Notes: generated by a model from the letters alone, not told the origin. Positions 50,555 through 59,704 are shown, numbered from the stretch's first letter. The stretch is DNA of 64,000 nt from Clostridia bacterium (GCA_900772475.1 CAAHEI010000048.1:11247-75246), one strand, 5' to 3'. Numbers and translations are program-made.

Positions 50555-51715
50555 CTATTTTATTATTTTTTTGAACTTATTTTTTCCAAATTGAACTACT
50601 AAATCATTTTCAATTTTTAATATTTTATTTATATCTGCTTCCAAATTAGAATTAATCTTTATGCCATTTCCTCGTATCATTCTTTTAGCATCTCCTTTAG
50701 AGTTTGCAAAATCAATTTTTACTAATAAATCGCATATATTCATTTCATTTTCTGATATATTAATTGTTTCAATATCTTCGGGAATGTTTCCTTTAGCTAT
50801 TTTTAAATATCTTTCTTTAATTTTTTCAAATTCATCTACATCGTCATACATTTTTAATAATTCTTTAGCAAAAAACATATGTGCCTCTCTAATGTCTTTA
50901 TTCATTATTATATCAATTTCATCTGTTGGCATATCTGTTGCTAATTCAAAGTATTGTCTTAGTATAGTATCTGGAATTTTCATACTTTTTTCAAATTTTT
51001 CAAAAGGAGAATCATTCAATCCAATATAATTTTCTAATGACTTACTCATTTTTTCTTTTCCATCTAATCCTACAAGTAATGGAAATGTCATTACTACTTG
51101 GCTTTCCTGTCCATAATCTTTTTGAAGTTCTCTTCCAACAAGTAAATTAAAAGTTTGGTCTGTTCCACCAATTTCAATATCTGCATTTATTGCGACAGAA
51201 TCATATCCTTGCATTAATGGATATAACAATTCATGCATAGATAAAGGTAAATTATTTTCATACCTATTTTTAAAGTCATCTCTTTCCATAATTCTTGCAA
51301 CTGTATATTTACTAGATAGTTTTATTACATCTTCAAATGTCATTTTAGATAACCATTCTGAATTAAATACAATTTCCGTTTTTTCTTTGTCTAATATTTT
51401 TGTAACTTGTTCTAAATATGTTTCAGCAGACTTTCGAGTTTCTTCAAATGTAAGTGCCGGTCTTGTTTTACTTTTACCAGATGGATCACCTATCATTGCT
51501 GTAAAATCACCTATTACAAATACAATTTTATGTCCCATATCTTGAAATGTTTTTAATACCCTTAATGGAACAGAATGTCCTATATGCAAATCTGGTCTTG
51601 ATGGGTCTGCTCCAAATTTTATTATTAATTTCTTACCACTATTTATTTTTCTTTCTAAATCTTCTTGATTAAATATTTGTATTGCTTTTCTTTTTATAAT
51701 TTCTAAATTATTCAT
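50555..51715 (-). CDS. tyrS: Tyrosyl-tRNA synthetase
   Basis: A 386-residue class I synthetase with HIGHS (ATP-binding HIGH motif) and KMSKS in GKEKMSKSLENYI, plus a C-terminal S4-like domain. It charges tRNA-Tyr. The length fits the short TyrZ-like group. GGAGG precedes the ATG. It is preceded by a T-box leader, so expression should rise when tRNA-Tyr is uncharged. Confidence 0.95.
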   Translation of the reverse strand: MNNLEIIKRKAIQIFNQEDLERKINSGKKLIIKFGADPSRPDLHIGHSVPLRVLKTFQDMGHKIVFVIGDFTAMIGDPSGKSKTRPALTFEETRKSAETYLEQVTKILDKEKTEIVFNSEWLSKMTFEDVIKLSSKYTVARIMERDDFKNRYENNLPLSMHELLYPLMQGYDSVAINADIEIGGTDQTFNLLVGRELQKDYGQESQVVMTFPLLVGLDGKEKMSKSLENYIGLNDSPFEKFEKSMKIPDTILRQYFELATDMPTDEIDIIMNKDIREAHMFFAKELLKMYDDVDEFEKIKERYLKIAKGNIPEDIETINISENEMNICDLLVKIDFANSKGDAKRMIRGNGIKINSNLEADINKILKIENDLVVQFGKNKFKKIIK

Positions 51716-51831
51716 ATCTATTAACCTCCATTCTTTATTTAATTTTTGATTGTATTATATAGATATGCATATAATAACCCTTGGATTATTATTTTATTTG
51801 TAAACCATTGGGTCATAATATCACTTCCAAA

Positions 51832-52035
51832 AATCAAAAAAGTCAATCCATCCCTGTTAAAGGACGAACTGACTCCGTTGTACCACCTTTTTTCACAATA
51901 TAAAAATAATATTGCCTCATTTATAGCTTATTCGTAGCAACCCGTTAGTTACTATAAGAATTGTAATTCAAATTTTATATACTGATAATTTACAGCTACC
52001 ATTATCTCTCTATAAGTTACTATAAAATTTTACTA
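51832..52035 (-). promoter_or_regulatory. T-box leader of tyrS
   Basis: On the minus strand there is a stem I region (GATAAT/ATTATC hairpin) with a specifier region containing the Tyr codon UAC (GAATTACAATTC). The T-box AAGGTGGTACAACGG follows, then the antiterminator partner CGTCCTTT. After this comes the competing terminator AGTCAGTTCGTCC / GGATGGATTGACT plus TTTTTT. The mechanism is known: uncharged tRNA-Tyr binds and favours antitermination. Confidence 0.85.
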
Positions 52036-52132
52036 GTTTTCTTTTTAAAACATAACTAAATTAAAATACATGTATATTTTATCATTTCTTTCTATAAAAA
52101 GCAACACTAATTTTGATTTAAAAATCACTTAT

Positions 52133-52969
52133 TTATTTTTTCAAACTTCTATTGTTCTCTTTTTCTAATTGTTTTAAGCTTTTTTTTGGAGTAGGTAAAT
52201 CTTCTGGCATAGTTCCCCCTGCTTCTTTAATTGCTTTTCTAACTATTTTCCCAATTTTATTATGAGTATCACAAGCTTTCTTTTCAGTATCTATATTGTC
52301 TTTTCTTAATTTTTGTTCAGTTTGTGATATTCTAAATAAATTTGCAATAAGTTCATCACTACCCATATTGTCTAAAATATCTTCTCTATATCTTAATCCT
52401 TTTCTTTTAGCAATATCATCAGCAGTTTCTCCATTATATAAACCTTTATATCCAGCATTATGAAATTTATCAAAGTTTTTAACTCCAGCACTTTTAGCGG
52501 TTTGATTAAGTGAATAATTTCCTTTTTTTGTTAAATTTCTTTGATAAAATCTTTTTTCATCTTCAGTAAGTAAGCTATATTCTTTTTCGCTAATTTCCTG
52601 TTTTCTAGTTTGAACTGCAAAATATGTTTGTGCAAGAGCAACAATTTTTAATCTTGGATTTGCATTTTGAGCTATAAGATAACAAGCATATCTTGTTAAT
52701 TTATAATCTTTTTGTTCTCTTTTAGCACCAGAACCTATCTCAACCATTTTGTTGTCAACAACAAAATGGTCAATAGCAGATAATTCAGAGTTTTGACAAG
52801 CTATCTTTGCTTTTTCAATTACTGCATCAAAGTATCTCCAATCTTTATAACTCAAAACTTTCATAAGTTCTCTAGCATACCAAAACTCAACACCACTTTC
52901 ATCAATATGTTTTATATCTTCAAATGATTTATTATTCTTATCTATATCATTCAATAATATCATCTCCAT
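52133..52969 (-). CDS. dinD: DNA-damage-inducible protein D (DinD) family
   Basis: A 278-residue protein matching DinD along its length (EFWYARELMKVLSYKDWRYF, LTRYACYLIAQNANPRL, GYKGLYNGETADDIAKRKG). In E. coli DinD is SOS-induced and inhibits RecA strand exchange. GGAG is close to the start: M1 at 52969, M3 at 52963 or a TTG at 52954 are all possible. A CGAATGTTT half-site lies in the promoter spacer, not a full LexA box. dinD is patchily distributed and often moves with accessory DNA. Confidence 0.88.
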   Translation of the reverse strand: MEMILLNDIDKNNKSFEDIKHIDESGVEFWYARELMKVLSYKDWRYFDAVIEKAKIACQNSELSAIDHFVVDNKMVEIGSGAKREQKDYKLTRYACYLIAQNANPRLKIVALAQTYFAVQTRKQEISEKEYSLLTEDEKRFYQRNLTKKGNYSLNQTAKSAGVKNFDKFHNAGYKGLYNGETADDIAKRKGLRYREDILDNMGSDELIANLFRISQTEQKLRKDNIDTEKKACDTHNKIGKIVRKAIKEAGGTMPEDLPTPKKSLKQLEKENNRSLKK

Positions 52970-53002
52970 TTCGCATTATTTTATTTTTATATTTTAAGCA
53001 TT

Positions 53003-53031
53003 ATTATAAAACATTCGATTGTAAAAACCAA
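53003..53031 (-). promoter_or_regulatory. dinD promoter
   Basis: Minus strand TTGGTT (53031-53026), 17-nt spacer, TATAAT (53008-53003), about 35 nt before the ATG. Confidence 0.55.
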
Positions 53032-53345
53032 TGCTTTTTTATAGGATTTTATATTGTTAAATAAATATAAAGCAATTTTATTTTTATCAGTTTGTTCCAT
53101 TCTCATAAGTTTTGCCATAGTAAAATTTATAATAAAATATTTGCTCTATCCAAAATTTACACTAAGGTATTTCTGTATTCCTCATCAATTTTTCTTAGCT
53201 GTGAATCAAATTTATTAAACAGTTCTTTTCTGTCATAGTCTAAAGTAAACCATTACCTATCATTCATACATATTGCAAGTCTTAACTTGTCTTTTATATT
53301 CATATCTTTAATTATATTTATTACAGAATCATACATTGTGTTTTA
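53030..53345 (-). pseudogene. Decayed coding remnants upstream of dinD
   Basis: The minus strand contains short protein-like frames (MAKLMRMEQTDKNKIALYLF; MYDSVINIIKDMNIKDKL; LDYDRKELFNKFDSQLRKID) separated by stops. They look like a broken gene with helical content, but I cannot name a family. Confidence 0.3.
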
Positions 53346-53745
53346 AACAAGAAGAACAAAAGTGACTTCGTCACTCCACCACTAACTACTTTTTTATATA
53401 TTTTTTTAATATATTTAAACTTCCATTTATATCTGCATTTATTTTTACTCCTCTACTTATTCTTCTCTTTTTATTATAATTTTCTTTTATAATACCTTCT
53501 CTATCTAATGCACTTACTCCTGATGTATATTTCTCACTTATTTAATCACCTCGCTTTCATTTTGCAAGATGATTATATCACACATTTGTTCTACAGTAAA
53601 CATTTGTTGTATATTTTTATATATTTTTCATCGCAATTTTCGACAAAAAATATATGATATGTTAATTTATATATTTTTTTAAAATGCTATAAAAATTTTG
53701 ACATGGTAATTTCAATATGACGACTTTCCTATTATACAAAAAAAA
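53345..53745 (-). mobile_element. Internally deleted TnpB element after ssrA, copy 2 (most complete)
   Basis: On the minus strand it begins after the tmRNA terminator with TATAATAGGAAAGTC, followed by ACCATGTCAAAATTTTTATAGC. A TnpB leader follows (TTTTTTGTCGAAAATTGCG, a -10-like TATAAT and AGGTGATTAAATAA), which is fused straight to a TnpB C-terminus. It ends GTAGTTAGTGGTGGAGTGACGAAGTCACTTTTGTTCT. The right-end palindrome is AGTGAC GAA GTCACT. Confidence 0.7.
53386..53541 (-). pseudogene. tnpB C-terminal fragment (50 codons)
   Basis: An in-frame stretch with the TnpB/OrfB C-terminal pattern (YTSGVSALD, ENYNKKRRISRG, INADINGSLNIL). This includes the last RuvC catalytic Asp in NADING, ending KKYIKK-stop. 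No start codon is in frame; the preceding GTG reads another frame. The rest of the RuvC nuclease is deleted, so no nuclease product is expected. Confidence 0.75.
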
Positions 53746-53808
53746 TCAACCATATTTATTTCTGATTGATTTTTATATCTCATCTGTTCTAAAAAGTTCG
53801 AACAGATA
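53735..53808 (-). terminator. tmRNA terminator region
   Basis: Two hairpins after the CCA end: ATCTGTTC / GAACAGAT, then AATCAA... / ...TTGATT with a T-tract of eight. Confidence 0.75.
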
Positions 53809-53814
53809 TGTCAT

Positions 53815-54170
53815 TGGTGGAGGCGATGGGAATTGAACCCATGTCCGAGCACCTTTCATATAACTTTCTACGAGTGTAGTAAATACTTAAATCTTGCTAC
53901 CTATCCCAAGTATTTACAAAAAGGATAAGTAGTGTAGTCTTAAGATACCCTCTAACCCTAGACTAAAGATTAGATTTGTAAGCTAGATAGTTTGATGCCT
54001 TTATACTGCCCTCTAGCAAAGCTGTACAAGACATAGCCGCAACTTAGGCAGCTAATGCTAATTCATTTCTATCAGCGTTTAAATTTATTTCCCGATGATT
54101 AAAGTGGCCAACGGGAGTCCACTACTCGCTTATTATACTTCTTGCATGTTCGTCGAAACCTAACGCCCCC
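53815..54170 (-). ncRNA. ssrA: Transfer-messenger RNA
   Basis: The 5' end GGGGGCG (54170) pairs with CGCCTCC before the encoded CCA (3' end at 53815), with the T-arm GGTTCAATTCC intact and the typical 5' TTAGGTTTCGACG. The tag frame ends at 54044 and reads ...NLNADRNELALAA-stop, with the ALAA ending recognised by ClpXP. It rescues stalled ribosomes. Length 356 nt is normal. Confidence 0.97.
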
Positions 54171-54234
54171 ATACATATATTTATTATATCATTTTTTGTA
54201 ACATGTGTAAATACATTTAAGAAAAATACAATAT

Positions 54235-54993
54235 TTATATTTTCAGTGCAAAGTCATCTATATATGATGATATTTTCCATGTTTTTAAATTTATTTCCTC
54301 TAGATGTGAACCACAGTATACACACTCTCTTTTATCTAAATTAACTAAAGGTGCTCCACAATTAGGACAATTAAGTATAAATGTTTCATTTTTTGAGTTC
54401 TTAGGAAGTTTAGATAGATCATATATGTAAACATACTTACATGTATACCTAGTCTGAGTTTTATAACTACTATTATCTTTTCTTCTACTATCGTAAAAGT
54501 TATATTCAACAGAAGATGAAGTAGTAATTGTAGCCATTCCATCAGCCTTTAAATATGATTTAATTCCATGTCTATGAAAAACTATATTATCGTATTTTAT
54601 AGCTACCCCTTGTTCCTTGTAATCTTGTATTTCTTTTTCAAGTGAATTTTGTATTAATTCTAATTCTAAACATTTTTCATAATTTAAATTTTCAATACTA
54701 TTAAATATTGTTTTTAAATCAGACTCTATTTTTGAATATAATATTTCTTTATTAAAATCAGGAAAATCTCTTAATATTTGAGGCTCTACTAGAGTAGTCA
54801 TTGCATTTACACTTTTGGGCGTTGTACTATTTGAAATTTCGGTCTCTTTTGAAAAGTTTTTAAGTGCAGTAACCGGATTTACACCAGATATTCCAGTTGC
54901 TTTTTGTATTTTTTTTAGCACTATAAAAACTATTAAAAATAACGATACAAATATACCCAAAATTACTCCTAGAAATCCTAATACAAAAGACAT
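54235..54993 (-). CDS. Membrane-anchored zinc-ribbon protein, 252 residues
   Basis: An N-terminal membrane helix (residues 3-27), a helical and beta middle, and a C-terminal zinc ribbon (CPNCGAPL and CVYCGSHL, four cysteines near residues 216-235). No catalytic domain is recognised. It may be a membrane adaptor or sensor. AGGAAG precedes the ATG. It stands alone between ssrA and rplL. Confidence 0.65.
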   Translation of the reverse strand: MSFVLGFLGVILGIFVSLFLIVFIVLKKIQKATGISGVNPVTALKNFSKETEISNSTTPKSVNAMTTLVEPQILRDFPDFNKEILYSKIESDLKTIFNSIENLNYEKCLELELIQNSLEKEIQDYKEQGVAIKYDNIVFHRHGIKSYLKADGMATITTSSSVEYNFYDSRRKDNSSYKTQTRYTCKYVYIYDLSKLPKNSKNETFILNCPNCGAPLVNLDKRECVYCGSHLEEINLKTWKISSYIDDFALKI

Positions 54994-55051
54994 TGTTTTC
55001 TTCCTTTCTTTAATACTTTAAAAATATATAATACTATATTTTTAGTATAAT

Positions 55052-55092
55052 GTCAAATAAAGAGAACCAACATTACATTGATTCTCTTTAAA
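55052..55092 (-). terminator. Terminator after rplL
   Basis: AAAGAGAA / TTCTCTTT stem with an A/T-rich tail on the minus strand. Confidence 0.75.
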
Positions 55093-55108
55093 TTTATGAA
55101 ATAATATA

Positions 55109-55480
55109 TTATTCCATTACTACAGTAGCACCAGCTTCTGTTAAAGTAGCTACTAATTTTTCAGCATCTTCTTTAGATACTCCTTCTTTAATAGCTTTAG
55201 GAGCTGAATCAACTAAATCTTTAGCTTCTTTTAGTCCTAATCCAGTAGCTTCTCTTACTGCTTTGATAACAGCAATTTTAGATGCTCCAGCATCTTTTAA
55301 TACTACGTTAAATTCTGTTTTTTCTTCTGCTCCAGCAGCAGCTCCAGCACCTGCTCCAGCAGCTACAACAGCAGCAGCTGCAGATACTCCAAATTTTTCT
55401 TCAATAGCTTTTACTAAATCAGAAAGTTCAATTACTGATAATTTTTCGATTTCTTCTACTAATTTTTCAATTTTTTCCAT
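55109..55480 (-). CDS. rplL: 50S ribosomal protein L7/L12
   Basis: A 123-residue protein with the usual N-terminal dimer domain, Ala-rich hinge and C-terminal KTEFNVVLKDAGASKIAVIK. It forms the factor-binding stalk. The ATG at 55480 follows AAGGAGG. Confidence 0.97.
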   Translation of the reverse strand: MEKIEKLVEEIEKLSVIELSDLVKAIEEKFGVSAAAAVVAAGAGAGAAAGAEEKTEFNVVLKDAGASKIAVIKAVREATGLGLKEAKDLVDSAPKAIKEGVSKEDAEKLVATLTEAGATVVME

Positions 55481-55522
55481 TTTAAATTCCTCCTTAAAAA
55501 TCATTATTAATTATTTTTTATA

Positions 55523-56026
55523 TTACGCATTTTCTTCCTTTTTTTGTCTTGTTTGATCAAGAACAACAGCAAGATTACGTATATTTCCAAGTAATGCTGA
55601 TGCAAGCATAGCATATAGAGTTTCTTTTGATGGTAGAGTTGCAAGTTTTTTAACTTCAGCAACATCAATCATCTTTTGATCCATTACACCTGCTTTAATT
55701 TTGTAAAAATCACTATCTTTAGCATAGTTATTTACTACTTTAGCTGGTGCAATATAATCATCATATCCTATAGCTACAGATGTTGGTCCTTCAAGAACTG
55801 TATCTAGTCCTTCTATACCAGCTTCTTTAGCTGCATGAGATATTATAGAATTTTTAACAACCATGTATTCACAGTTATTTTCTCTAATTTCAGATCTTAA
55901 TTTTGCATCATCAGCAACGTTTATACCTCTGTAATCAGAAAGTACGATCATTTTTGCTTTCTTAAATTTTTCAGCAAGATTTTTTACTTGCTCTTTTTTA
56001 GCGTTTAATATTTTTTCACTTGGCAC
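55523..56026 (-). CDS. rplJ: 50S ribosomal protein L10
   Basis: A 167-residue L10, anchor of the L7/L12 stalk, with VLSDYRGI and YMVVKNSI segments. It starts at GTG (56026) with AGGAGG about 10 nt upstream. It is preceded by the L10 leader and followed by rplL. Confidence 0.96.
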   Translation of the reverse strand: MPSEKILNAKKEQVKNLAEKFKKAKMIVLSDYRGINVADDAKLRSEIRENNCEYMVVKNSIISHAAKEAGIEGLDTVLEGPTSVAIGYDDYIAPAKVVNNYAKDSDFYKIKAGVMDQKMIDVAEVKKLATLPSKETLYAMLASALLGNIRNLAVVLDQTRQKKEENA

Positions 56027-56040
56027 TTTTATGACACCTC

Positions 56041-56165
56041 CTTAAAATAAAAATTTCTTATCTAGACAACCAAAGGTTATAATCTAAGATAAGAAACATT
56101 TCCGTTCTATTCTTTTTATATAACCTCGGTAGGAATTGTGGACTTACCACCTACTGTCTAGGGTT
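56041..56165 (-). promoter_or_regulatory. L10 leader (rplJ-rplL autoregulatory region)
   Basis: The 125-nt spacer between rplA and rplJ has several pairing arms, including AGGTGGTAAGTCCAC and CCTACCGAGGTTATA with TATAACCTTTGG. This matches the L10-binding leader seen in Firmicutes. L10(L12)4 binding represses translation. Confidence 0.7.
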
Positions 56166-56177
56166 TAATATATTTAA

Positions 56178-56861
56178 TTATTTAGATGTTGGATTTATTC
56201 TTATACCAGCACCCATAGTTGTAGATATTGCAATTGATTTTAAATAAGTTCCTTTTGCAGCTGCAGGTTTTGCTTTTACAATTGCATCTAATAATGTCAT
56301 ATAGTTTTCTTTTAGTTTATCTGCTCCAAAAGATACTTTACCGATTGGACAATGTACAATATTGTTTTTGTCTAATCTGTATTCAATTTTACCAGCTTTA
56401 ATTTCTGTTACAGCTTTTGCAACATCCATTGTAACTGTTCCAGCTTTTGGATTTGGCATAAGACCTTTTGGTCCAAGGATTCTAGCTATTTTACCTAAAG
56501 ATGCCATCATATCAGGTGTAGCAACAACTACATCAAATCCAAACCAGTTTTCAGATTGAATTTTTTGAATCATGTCATCATCACCAACAAAATCTGCACC
56601 AGCAGCTTCTGCTTCTTTAGCTTTATCTCCTCTTGCTAAAACTAAAACTTTTTTTGTTTTACCAGTACCATTTGGAAGTACAACTACTCCTCTTACTTGT
56701 TGATCTGCTTGTTTACCATCAACACCTAGTCTAATATGCATTTCTAAAGTTTCATCAAATTTAGCTTTAGGCATTTTTAATGCTAGGTCAATAGCTTCAG
56801 CAACATCATACATTTTACCTGGTTCAACAAGTTTATTTGCTTCAACCATTCTTTTGCTCAT
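56178..56861 (-). CDS. rplA: 50S ribosomal protein L1
   Basis: A 227-residue L1 with the GKTKKVLVLARGDKA and ILGPKGLMPNPKAGTV signatures. It binds 23S rRNA in the mobile L1 stalk. AGGAGG precedes the ATG. Confidence 0.97.
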   Translation of the reverse strand: MSKRMVEANKLVEPGKMYDVAEAIDLALKMPKAKFDETLEMHIRLGVDGKQADQQVRGVVVLPNGTGKTKKVLVLARGDKAKEAEAAGADFVGDDDMIQKIQSENWFGFDVVVATPDMMASLGKIARILGPKGLMPNPKAGTVTMDVAKAVTEIKAGKIEYRLDKNNIVHCPIGKVSFGADKLKENYMTLLDAIVKAKPAAAKGTYLKSIAISTTMGAGIRINPTSK

Positions 56862-56906
56862 GTTTTTCCCTCCTTTGGTTTTAACGAACTAATAGTTCTC
56901 CCATAA

Positions 56907-57335
56907 TTAATCTATAACTTCGATCCCCATTGATCTTGCAGTACCTTTTATCATAGATACAGCAGTTTCTAGAGATGATGCGTTAAGATCTTGCATTTTT
57001 GTTTTTGCAATTTCTTCACATTGTGCAGTTGTTACTTTTGCAACTTTATCTTTATGTGGTTTTCCAGATCCTTTTTGAACCTTAGCAGCTTTCTTTAAAA
57101 GTTCTGCAGCAGGTGGAGTCTTTAACACATATTCAAAAGTTTTATCAGCATAAACTGTAAGAATAACTGGGAATATTGTTCCAGCATCTTTTGCAGTTTT
57201 TTCATTAAAGTCTTTACAAAATTGCATTATGTTTATACCAGTTGGTCCAAGTGCAGGTCCTACTGGTGGTGCTGGATTAGCTTTACCAGCTTGAATTTGT
57301 AATTTTACTACGTGTGTTACTTTTTTATCTGCCAT
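56907..57335 (-). CDS. rplK: 50S ribosomal protein L11
   Basis: About 142 residues with the KLQIQAGKANPAPPVGPALGP signature (cited in part). It binds the GTPase centre. Two start ATGs (57338 and 57335) follow AAGGAGGTGA; I use 57335, giving the usual MADKK start. Confidence 0.96.
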   Translation of the reverse strand: MADKKVTHVVKLQIQAGKANPAPPVGPALGPTGINIMQFCKDFNEKTAKDAGTIFPVILTVYADKTFEYVLKTPPAAELLKKAAKVQKGSGKPHKDKVAKVTTAQCEEIAKTKMQDLNASSLETAVSMIKGTARSMGIEVID

Positions 57336-57393
57336 CATTTTCACCTCCTTAAAATAGGATTATATTAAATATATTATATATACTTAAAACTAC

Positions 57394-57924
57394 TTATATT
57401 TTTTGTATTTGATCAAATTCAAGATCAACTGTTGTTTCTCTACCAAACATAGAAACTTTAACTTTAACTCTTTTTTTATCTTTAAAGATTTCTTCAATTG
57501 TTGCAGTGTAATTGTAAAATGGTTCTGTTATAATTCTTACCGTGTCACCAACTTCAAAATCAAGATTCATTATATCCTCTATTCCTAAAGTTTGCATTTC
57601 TTTTTCAGTAAGTGGTAATGGCTTTTCACCAACACCAACAAAATTAAACACACCTTTAATATTTTTTACAATATACCAAGTTTCATCAGTCATTATCATT
57701 TTGATCAAGACATACCCTGGAAACACTTTCTTTATAGATGTTTTTTGTTTTCCATCTTTTATTTCTATCTCTTCTTCCATGGGTATAATAATTTCTTGGA
57801 TTTTATCTTGCATGCCTCTATTTTCTACTAACTTTTCTAAAGTTACTTTCACTTTATTTTCATAGCCAGAATATGTGTATACTACGTACCAATGTGCTAA
57901 ATCAGTATTGTTTTCATTTTCCAA
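57394..57924 (-). CDS. nusG: Transcription termination/antitermination factor NusG
   Basis: A 176-residue NusG with NGN domain (WYVVYTYSGYENKVK) and C-terminal KOW. It links RNA polymerase to ribosomes and Rho. The in-frame start is TTG at 57924, with AGGAG nine nt upstream; the nearby ATG is out of frame. Confidence 0.95.
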   Translation of the reverse strand: MENENNTDLAHWYVVYTYSGYENKVKVTLEKLVENRGMQDKIQEIIIPMEEEIEIKDGKQKTSIKKVFPGYVLIKMIMTDETWYIVKNIKGVFNFVGVGEKPLPLTEKEMQTLGIEDIMNLDFEVGDTVRIITEPFYNYTATIEEIFKDKKRVKVKVSMFGRETTVDLEFDQIQKI

Positions 57925-57958
57925 ACCTACCAGCTCCTTAAATTTTTTAATTTAATAA

Positions 57959-58156
57959 CTATCCAATTTTTCTGCCAATTATATCCCATAGCTTTGCATC
58001 TGCAAACTCTAAAATCATATCAAATCCTAAAACAATAACAGATAACGCAACTACTAATATTACAACCATAATTGTATTATGTATTAGTTGTTTTTTTGTT
58101 GGCCATACAACTTTTTTTAATTCTGATTTTACACCTTTAAAAAATCCTTTAGCCAT
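57959..58156 (-). CDS. secE: Preprotein translocase subunit SecE
   Basis: A 65-residue single-helix SecE with KGVKSELKKVVWPTKKQL before the membrane helix. It is part of SecYEG. AAGGAGAG precedes the ATG. Follows rpmG and precedes nusG. Confidence 0.95.
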   Translation of the reverse strand: MAKGFFKGVKSELKKVVWPTKKQLIHNTIMVVILVVALSVIVLGFDMILEFADAKLWDIIGRKIG

Positions 58157-58173
58157 TTTTTTCTCTCCTTTAA

Positions 58174-58323
58174 TTATTTTGTTTCTTTGTGAGTAGTATG
58201 TTTACCACAAAATTTACAAAATTTACTTTTTTCTATTCTATCTGGATTATTTCTCTTATTTTTCTCAGTTTCATAGTTTCTTTGTTTACATTCAGTGCAT
58301 GCTAAAGTTACATTTTCTCTCAT
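58174..58323 (-). CDS. rpmG: 50S ribosomal protein L33
   Basis: A 49-residue protein reading MRENVTLACTECKQRNYET, then SKFCKFCGKHTTHKETK. It has the four-cysteine zinc motif (CTEC, CKFC) of zinc-binding L33. GGAGG precedes the ATG by about 10 nt. First gene of the rpmG-secE-nusG-rplK cluster. Confidence 0.95.
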   Translation of the reverse strand: MRENVTLACTECKQRNYETEKNKRNNPDRIEKSKFCKFCGKHTTHKETK

Positions 58324-58683
58324 AAAAAAAACACCTCCATGTCTCTTTAAATCATATATGCTAAATCATTTTAACATAAAAAAGTGAATAAGTCAACCAT
58401 AATAAGTGAATTTACTCGAATTTTTAAAAACTATTTAATATCCAAAGCCATTATATATAAATTTTAAATAAAATTCAACGGGAATATGGAAAATATCTTT
58501 TACTTATTGTATAATAATTTTTATTAAACTACGAACAAAAGTAATTAAACTTATAAATTAATTTTCAGCATATTTTATATCATTATAAACGGTCTATATA
58601 TATTACAAAAACTAAATTATTAATATCAACAGTAAACTATCAGATAATATATATTAATTAAAAAAAGTAAATGAGGTAAAGAA
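58324..58683. other. Spacer between rpmG and the hypermodification gene
   Basis: 360 bases with no gene or convincing promoter motif. A CGAACAAAAGTAATT at 58534 resembles the mini-element right end (GAACAAAAGTGA) but is too short to call. Confidence 0.3.
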
Positions 58684-59631
58684 ATGAAAAAAAGACAAGA
58701 AGTATTTGATTTATATTGGTATTTTGCCTGTGAGAGACAAAATATATTTTGGAAGAAAATAAATGGAGATCCTGCTCCATGGACACACGATAAAATTTTA
58801 CAAGAATATAAATTCTGCAATAGTTATAGGGTTAATGATAGGGTTAGCCAATACCTATTAAAAAATGTTATATATAACGGTAATAACTATACTTATGAAG
58901 ATATGTTATTTAGAATAATATTATTCAAACTGTTTAACAAAGAATCAACCTGGGAATTATTATCAAAAAACTTTGGGGATATTTTATTAAAAAACTTTAA
59001 TACTAAGAAATACTCTATTGTACTTGAAAATGCTATATCTAATGGTATAAAAATATATAATGATGCATATATAAGTTGTGCTAATAAAGCATTTGGCTAT
59101 GATAGAAAACATGACAATCATTTAGCCCTTCTAGATAAGATGTTCAATATTGATAAAATGCAAGATAAAATTATTAAATGTAATACCATGCAAGATGCAT
59201 TTAATATTATTAAGGGATATCCACTAATTGGGAATTTTATGGCTTATCAACTAGTAACTGATATTAATTATAGTGCATTTGTAAATTGGAAAGAAAATGA
59301 ATTTACAGTTGCAGGTCCAGGTTCACTTCGTGGAATAAAAAAATGCTTTATAGATAAAGGTACCATGACCAATGAAGATATTATTAAATATATGTACATG
59401 CACCAGGATGAAGAATTCAAAAAGCTTAATTTAAACTTTAAAAGAATTGGTAACAGACCTCTACAACTTATAGACTGTCAAAATATATTCTGTGAATTAG
59501 ATAAATATTGTAGACAAGCTTTGCCAGACTTAAAATCAAATAGAACCAAAATTAAAAAACATTATGTACCTAAAAAAGATAAAATTGAATATATATATCC
59601 ACCAAAATGGGAAATATCAAGAACTATTTGA
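58684..59631 (+). CDS. Putative DNA-base hypermodification protein (5-hmdU kinase-helical / aGPT-pyrophosphorylase-like)
   Basis: A 315-residue protein with the family pattern at residues 16-53 (ERQNIFWKKINGDPAPWT, then ILQEYKFCNSYRVNDR) and the GPLIGNFMAYQLVTDI and TVAGPGSLRG segments. This family is linked to hypermodified thymines in phage DNA (alpha-glutamyl/putrescinyl thymine pyrophosphorylase and 5-hydroxymethyl-dU kinase groups) and to chromosomal islands. It acts on 5-hydroxymethyluracil derivatives. No partner kinase, glycosylase or restriction gene is adjacent, apart from an unrelated ogg gene. GAGGTAAAGAA precedes the ATG. The assignment is by pattern; the exact reaction is inferred. 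Confidence 0.65.
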   Translation: MKKRQEVFDLYWYFACERQNIFWKKINGDPAPWTHDKILQEYKFCNSYRVNDRVSQYLLKNVIYNGNNYTYEDMLFRIILFKLFNKESTWELLSKNFGDILLKNFNTKKYSIVLENAISNGIKIYNDAYISCANKAFGYDRKHDNHLALLDKMFNIDKMQDKIIKCNTMQDAFNIIKGYPLIGNFMAYQLVTDINYSAFVNWKENEFTVAGPGSLRGIKKCFIDKGTMTNEDIIKYMYMHQDEEFKKLNLNFKRIGNRPLQLIDCQNIFCELDKYCRQALPDLKSNRTKIKKHYVPKKDKIEYIYPPKWEISRTI

Positions 59632-59704
59632 ATATAAAAATTTAATACTATGTTGTCAAAAACAAGGTAAGAATTTCTATAAATTAATAAAATATATATT
59701 TGAT

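Noticed and set aside
53010..53017. LexA box for dinD
   Set aside because: Only one CGAATGTTT half is present, without the partner half-site.
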